From Candidatus Bathyarchaeum sp. (GTDB taxonomy: Archaea; Thermoproteota; Bathyarchaeia; Bathyarchaeales; Bathyarchaeaceae): a stretch of DNA of 5,471 nucleotides. Of the stretch, positions 4,571-5,471 are shown one piece after another. The number at the start of each line of letters is the position of its first letter. Positions within the stretch are counted from its first letter, which is position 1. A program made the position numbers and the translations under genes. Location: positions 1-5,471 of the forward strand of contig PIXS01000164.1 in NCBI GenBank assembly GCA_003096255.1, in the 5' to 3' direction. The notes under the pieces are model-generated. The model was not told the DNA's origin, did not search any database, and saw only the letters and a program-made list of their open reading frames with translations.

Positions 4571-4821
4571 TTTATTTTCCTCCAGCCGTGCCTAGTTAAT
4601 GTGGAGTTTTCGAAGACTGTTTTTGCGCCGCATTTACATGTGGCATGAATTTTGTAGGTTCCTTTCTCTGTTTTGTTGACTGAGCCAGCTAGGACAACAA
4701 TTTTTGGGGTGCTGGAAACACTTTTTTGGTTATAGAATATTCCTAGGGGGCGCCTGCATCCGCTGCATCCTAGAGTCAGCTTTTGTCCACGTTGTGTGTC
4801 CATTTTGCCCACAGGAAACAT
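4552..4821 (-). CDS. small zinc-ribbon hypothetical protein, about 89 aa
   Basis: This is a small soluble protein with one likely zinc site: C-S-G-C near residues 19-22 and C-K-C-G near residues 62-65 (numbered from ATG 4821). The pairs are about 40 residues apart, with a beta-rich stretch between them (KIVVLAGSV). The tail is basic (RHGWRKIKSIKP). Zinc ribbons of this kind usually bind nucleic acid or protein partners, but I do not recognise the family and claim no role. The start is uncertain: TTG 4827, ATG 4821, GTG 4812 and ATG 4803 are all in frame. GGAG (4825-4822) would best serve GTG 4812 at nine bases, whereas ATG 4821 directly abuts it. All options leave both cysteine pairs intact. 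The gene lies between TFS and the exported hydrolase on the same strand and overlaps the latter, so the two are probably co-translated. Confidence 0.65.
   Translation of the reverse strand: MFPVGKMDTQRGQKLTLGCSGCRRPLGIFYNQKSVSSTPKIVVLAGSVNKTEKGTYKIHATCKCGAKTVFENSTLTRHGWRKIKSIKPE
4579..4583 (-). promoter_or_regulatory. Shine-Dalgarno site of the MBL gene, before an ATC codon
   Basis: GGAGG on the minus strand lies inside the end of the zinc-ribbon gene, eight bases from ATC 4570-4568. The spacing is ideal, and the codon it points to begins a perfect signal peptide (M/I-YKTR then a hydrophobic core). This decides the start despite the missing ATG. Confidence 0.55.
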
Positions 4822-4852
4822 CTCCAATATAGTCTAGGTTATGGGGTTACAG

Positions 4853-4862
4853 AAAATAAATG
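4853..4862 (-). promoter_or_regulatory. possible TATA box of the zinc-ribbon/MBL pair
   Basis: CATTTATTTT on the minus strand is a TATA-like box predicting a start near 4830, just upstream of the zinc-ribbon gene. Being T-rich and downstream of a hairpin, it might instead be the terminator tract of TFS. Confidence 0.3.
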
Positions 4863-4865
4863 CTG

Positions 4866-4890
4866 CTGCAGACTTCACTGCTGTCTGCGG
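4866..4890 (-). terminator. hairpin after the TFS gene
   Basis: GCAGAC (4868-4873) pairs with GTCTGC (4883-4888) around a nine-base loop, extendable by a T-G and a C-G pair. It lies about ten bases beyond the TFS stop and is followed on the minus strand by a T-rich stretch (TTTATTTT, 4860-4853). It could end TFS transcription or sit in the leader of the zinc-ribbon gene. Confidence 0.4.
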
Positions 4891-4899
4891 GGAGAATGG

Positions 4900-5244
4900 T
4901 TATGTGTATTGTCTGAAGGTGAATTCGCATTTTGTGCATCTGAAGAAGAGTGTTGAGCCTTCGTCGCCGCCTCGGGTTTGGACTTGCCAGAAGTAGGCTG
5001 TGTTGTTGCCGCATTTTGGGCACGCTATTTCCTGTGTGGGCATGGTGCGGACGTCATCTTCTTTTCCGATAACGGTTATTAGTTCTTTTTTGGGTCGGTT
5101 GATTTTTTTGGCGTCGTCAGCGGGGTTGTGTTTTCCGGGTTTTTTGTAGCCGCATTTTTGGCACATTAGCTTTAGAACTGTTTTTCCTTCTTCTTTTTTG
5201 CGGATGGCGGTTAGGCGTTTTCCGCAGTCTGGACAAAACTCCAT
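4900..5244 (-). CDS. tfs: transcription factor S (archaeal TFIIS/RPC11-like RNA polymerase cleavage factor), 114 aa
   Basis: TFS enters the RNA polymerase secondary channel and stimulates cleavage of backtracked transcripts, restoring elongation and fidelity. The N-terminal zinc ribbon has CPDCG (residues 4-8) and CQKCG (28-32). The C-terminal ribbon has CPKCG (75-79) and CTKC (103-106). Between the last pairs lies the hallmark FWQVQTRGGDEGST (85-98), whose Asp94-Glu95 reach the polymerase active site and coordinate the catalytic Mg. The end FTFRQY matches the family, with Phe110 where Trp is common. The length is normal for the archaeal factor. ATG 5244 is chosen over GTG 5253 because GGTG lies six bases before it and the family begins M-x-F-C-P-x-C-G. 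The acidic pair is intact, so this is the active form rather than an inactive paralogue. It is the first gene of the minus-strand group. The linker (residues 34-70) is Lys-rich. Confidence 0.95.
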   Translation of the reverse strand: MEFCPDCGKRLTAIRKKEEGKTVLKLMCQKCGYKKPGKHNPADDAKKINRPKKELITVIGKEDDVRTMPTQEIACPKCGNNTAYFWQVQTRGGDEGSTLFFRCTKCEFTFRQYT

Positions 5245-5283
5245 ACTAAACACCGAATCTTATGCGACAGACAAACACCGTTA

Positions 5284-5305
5284 ACCCTTAAAAATTTTCT
5301 TAAAT
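5284..5305 (-). promoter_or_regulatory. probable TFS promoter
   Basis: The minus strand reads TTTAAGAAAATTTTTAAG here, an AT-rich block that can serve as a TATA element. A start about 25 bases downstream would fall near 5265, giving a leader of about 20 bases with GGTG before the ATG. Confidence 0.4.
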
Positions 5306-5341
5306 CCAAACAAACAACACACAACAGCTTTCTCTAGAAAA

Positions 5342-5380
5342 ACAGAAAAAATACTGTTTTCAACAATGTACCTCTATTAG
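5342..5380 (+). repeat. imperfect direct repeat, copy A
   Basis: From CAG at 5343 this 38-base unit matches a second unit starting at 5434, with 29 of 38 positions identical and no gaps. Shared blocks are CAGAAAAAA, TTTTCAACAAT and CTATTAG. In this copy AAAACAG (5339-5345) pairs with CTGTTTT (5354-5360) around an A-rich loop. The end TATTAG (5375-5380) also pairs with CTAATA (5385-5390). Confidence 0.6.
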
Positions 5381-5432
5381 TATCCTAATATACTGGCTGT
5401 TCTGGATTGTAGAGTTGCTGTGCTGCTGAATT

Positions 5433-5471
5433 TCAGAAAAAAGCTATTTTTCAACAATCTGCTGCTATTAG
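5433..5471 (+). repeat. imperfect direct repeat, copy B, ending at the window edge
   Basis: This is the second copy, 91 bases after the first. It shares the same three blocks and runs to CTATTAG at the last base of the window. GAAAAA (5436-5441) pairs with TTTTTC (5447-5452), so a hairpin is kept at the same place although its sequence differs. More copies may follow outside the window. Confidence 0.6.

Noticed and set aside
4552..4600. Programmed -1 frameshift fusing the zinc-ribbon and MBL proteins
   Set aside because: Joining needs a -1 shift in the 40-base overlap. The A-rich stretch there is not a proper slippery heptamer in the right phase, and a signal peptide after a zinc ribbon makes no sense.
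5339..5471. CRISPR array
   Set aside because: The units differ at 9 of 38 positions, spacing is over 50 bases, only two copies are seen, and no cas genes are nearby.

Overview
This window looks archaeal. It encodes a transcription factor S (TFIIS/RPC11-like cleavage factor), uses TATA-type promoters with purine-rich Shine-Dalgarno sites, has a T-tract terminator, and carries a secreted protein with a PEF-CTERM-like tail. Moderate GC, an Isf-like iron-sulfur flavoprotein and many lineage-specific hypothetical proteins would fit Bathyarchaeia or a related TACK lineage. That placement is inference, because there is no rRNA or other strong marker.

Layout. (1) Positions 1-739, minus strand: an unrecognised 235-aa protein, followed with an ATGA overlap by the first codons of a possible next gene that leaves the window. 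(2) 740-1104: a divergent promoter region with a good TATA box at 976-985 for the plus-strand gene. (3) 1105-1941: an unrecognised 278-aa protein with an apparent CTG start, ending at a C7T7 tract. (4) 1942-2382: about 440 bases without an intact gene. It holds a 76-codon reading frame with a good Shine-Dalgarno site but one in-frame TAG, then the promoter of the next operon. (5) 2383-3566, plus strand: a two-gene operon of a sugar-phosphate nucleotidyltransferase and an Isf-like flavoprotein, 11 bases apart. (6) 3567-3637: a convergent gap with a hairpin. (7) 3638-5244, minus strand, transcribed right to left: TFS, a small zinc-ribbon protein, and an exported ComEC-type metallo-beta-lactamase-fold hydrolase overlapping the zinc-ribbon gene. 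(8) 5245-5471: the TFS promoter and a pair of imperfect 38-base direct repeats with small hairpins.

The genes do not form one obvious pathway. The nucleotidyltransferase suggests NDP-sugar or glycan synthesis. The flavoprotein suggests electron transfer. TFS is transcription housekeeping. The MBL protein acts outside the membrane.

The most unusual features concern translation. Three genes have well-placed Shine-Dalgarno sites in front of non-ATG codons (CTG, TTG and even ATC). Two of these are preceded by tiny ATG reading frames that end on top of the real start. One small reading frame is interrupted only by a TAG. No complete new defence or mobile system is visible.
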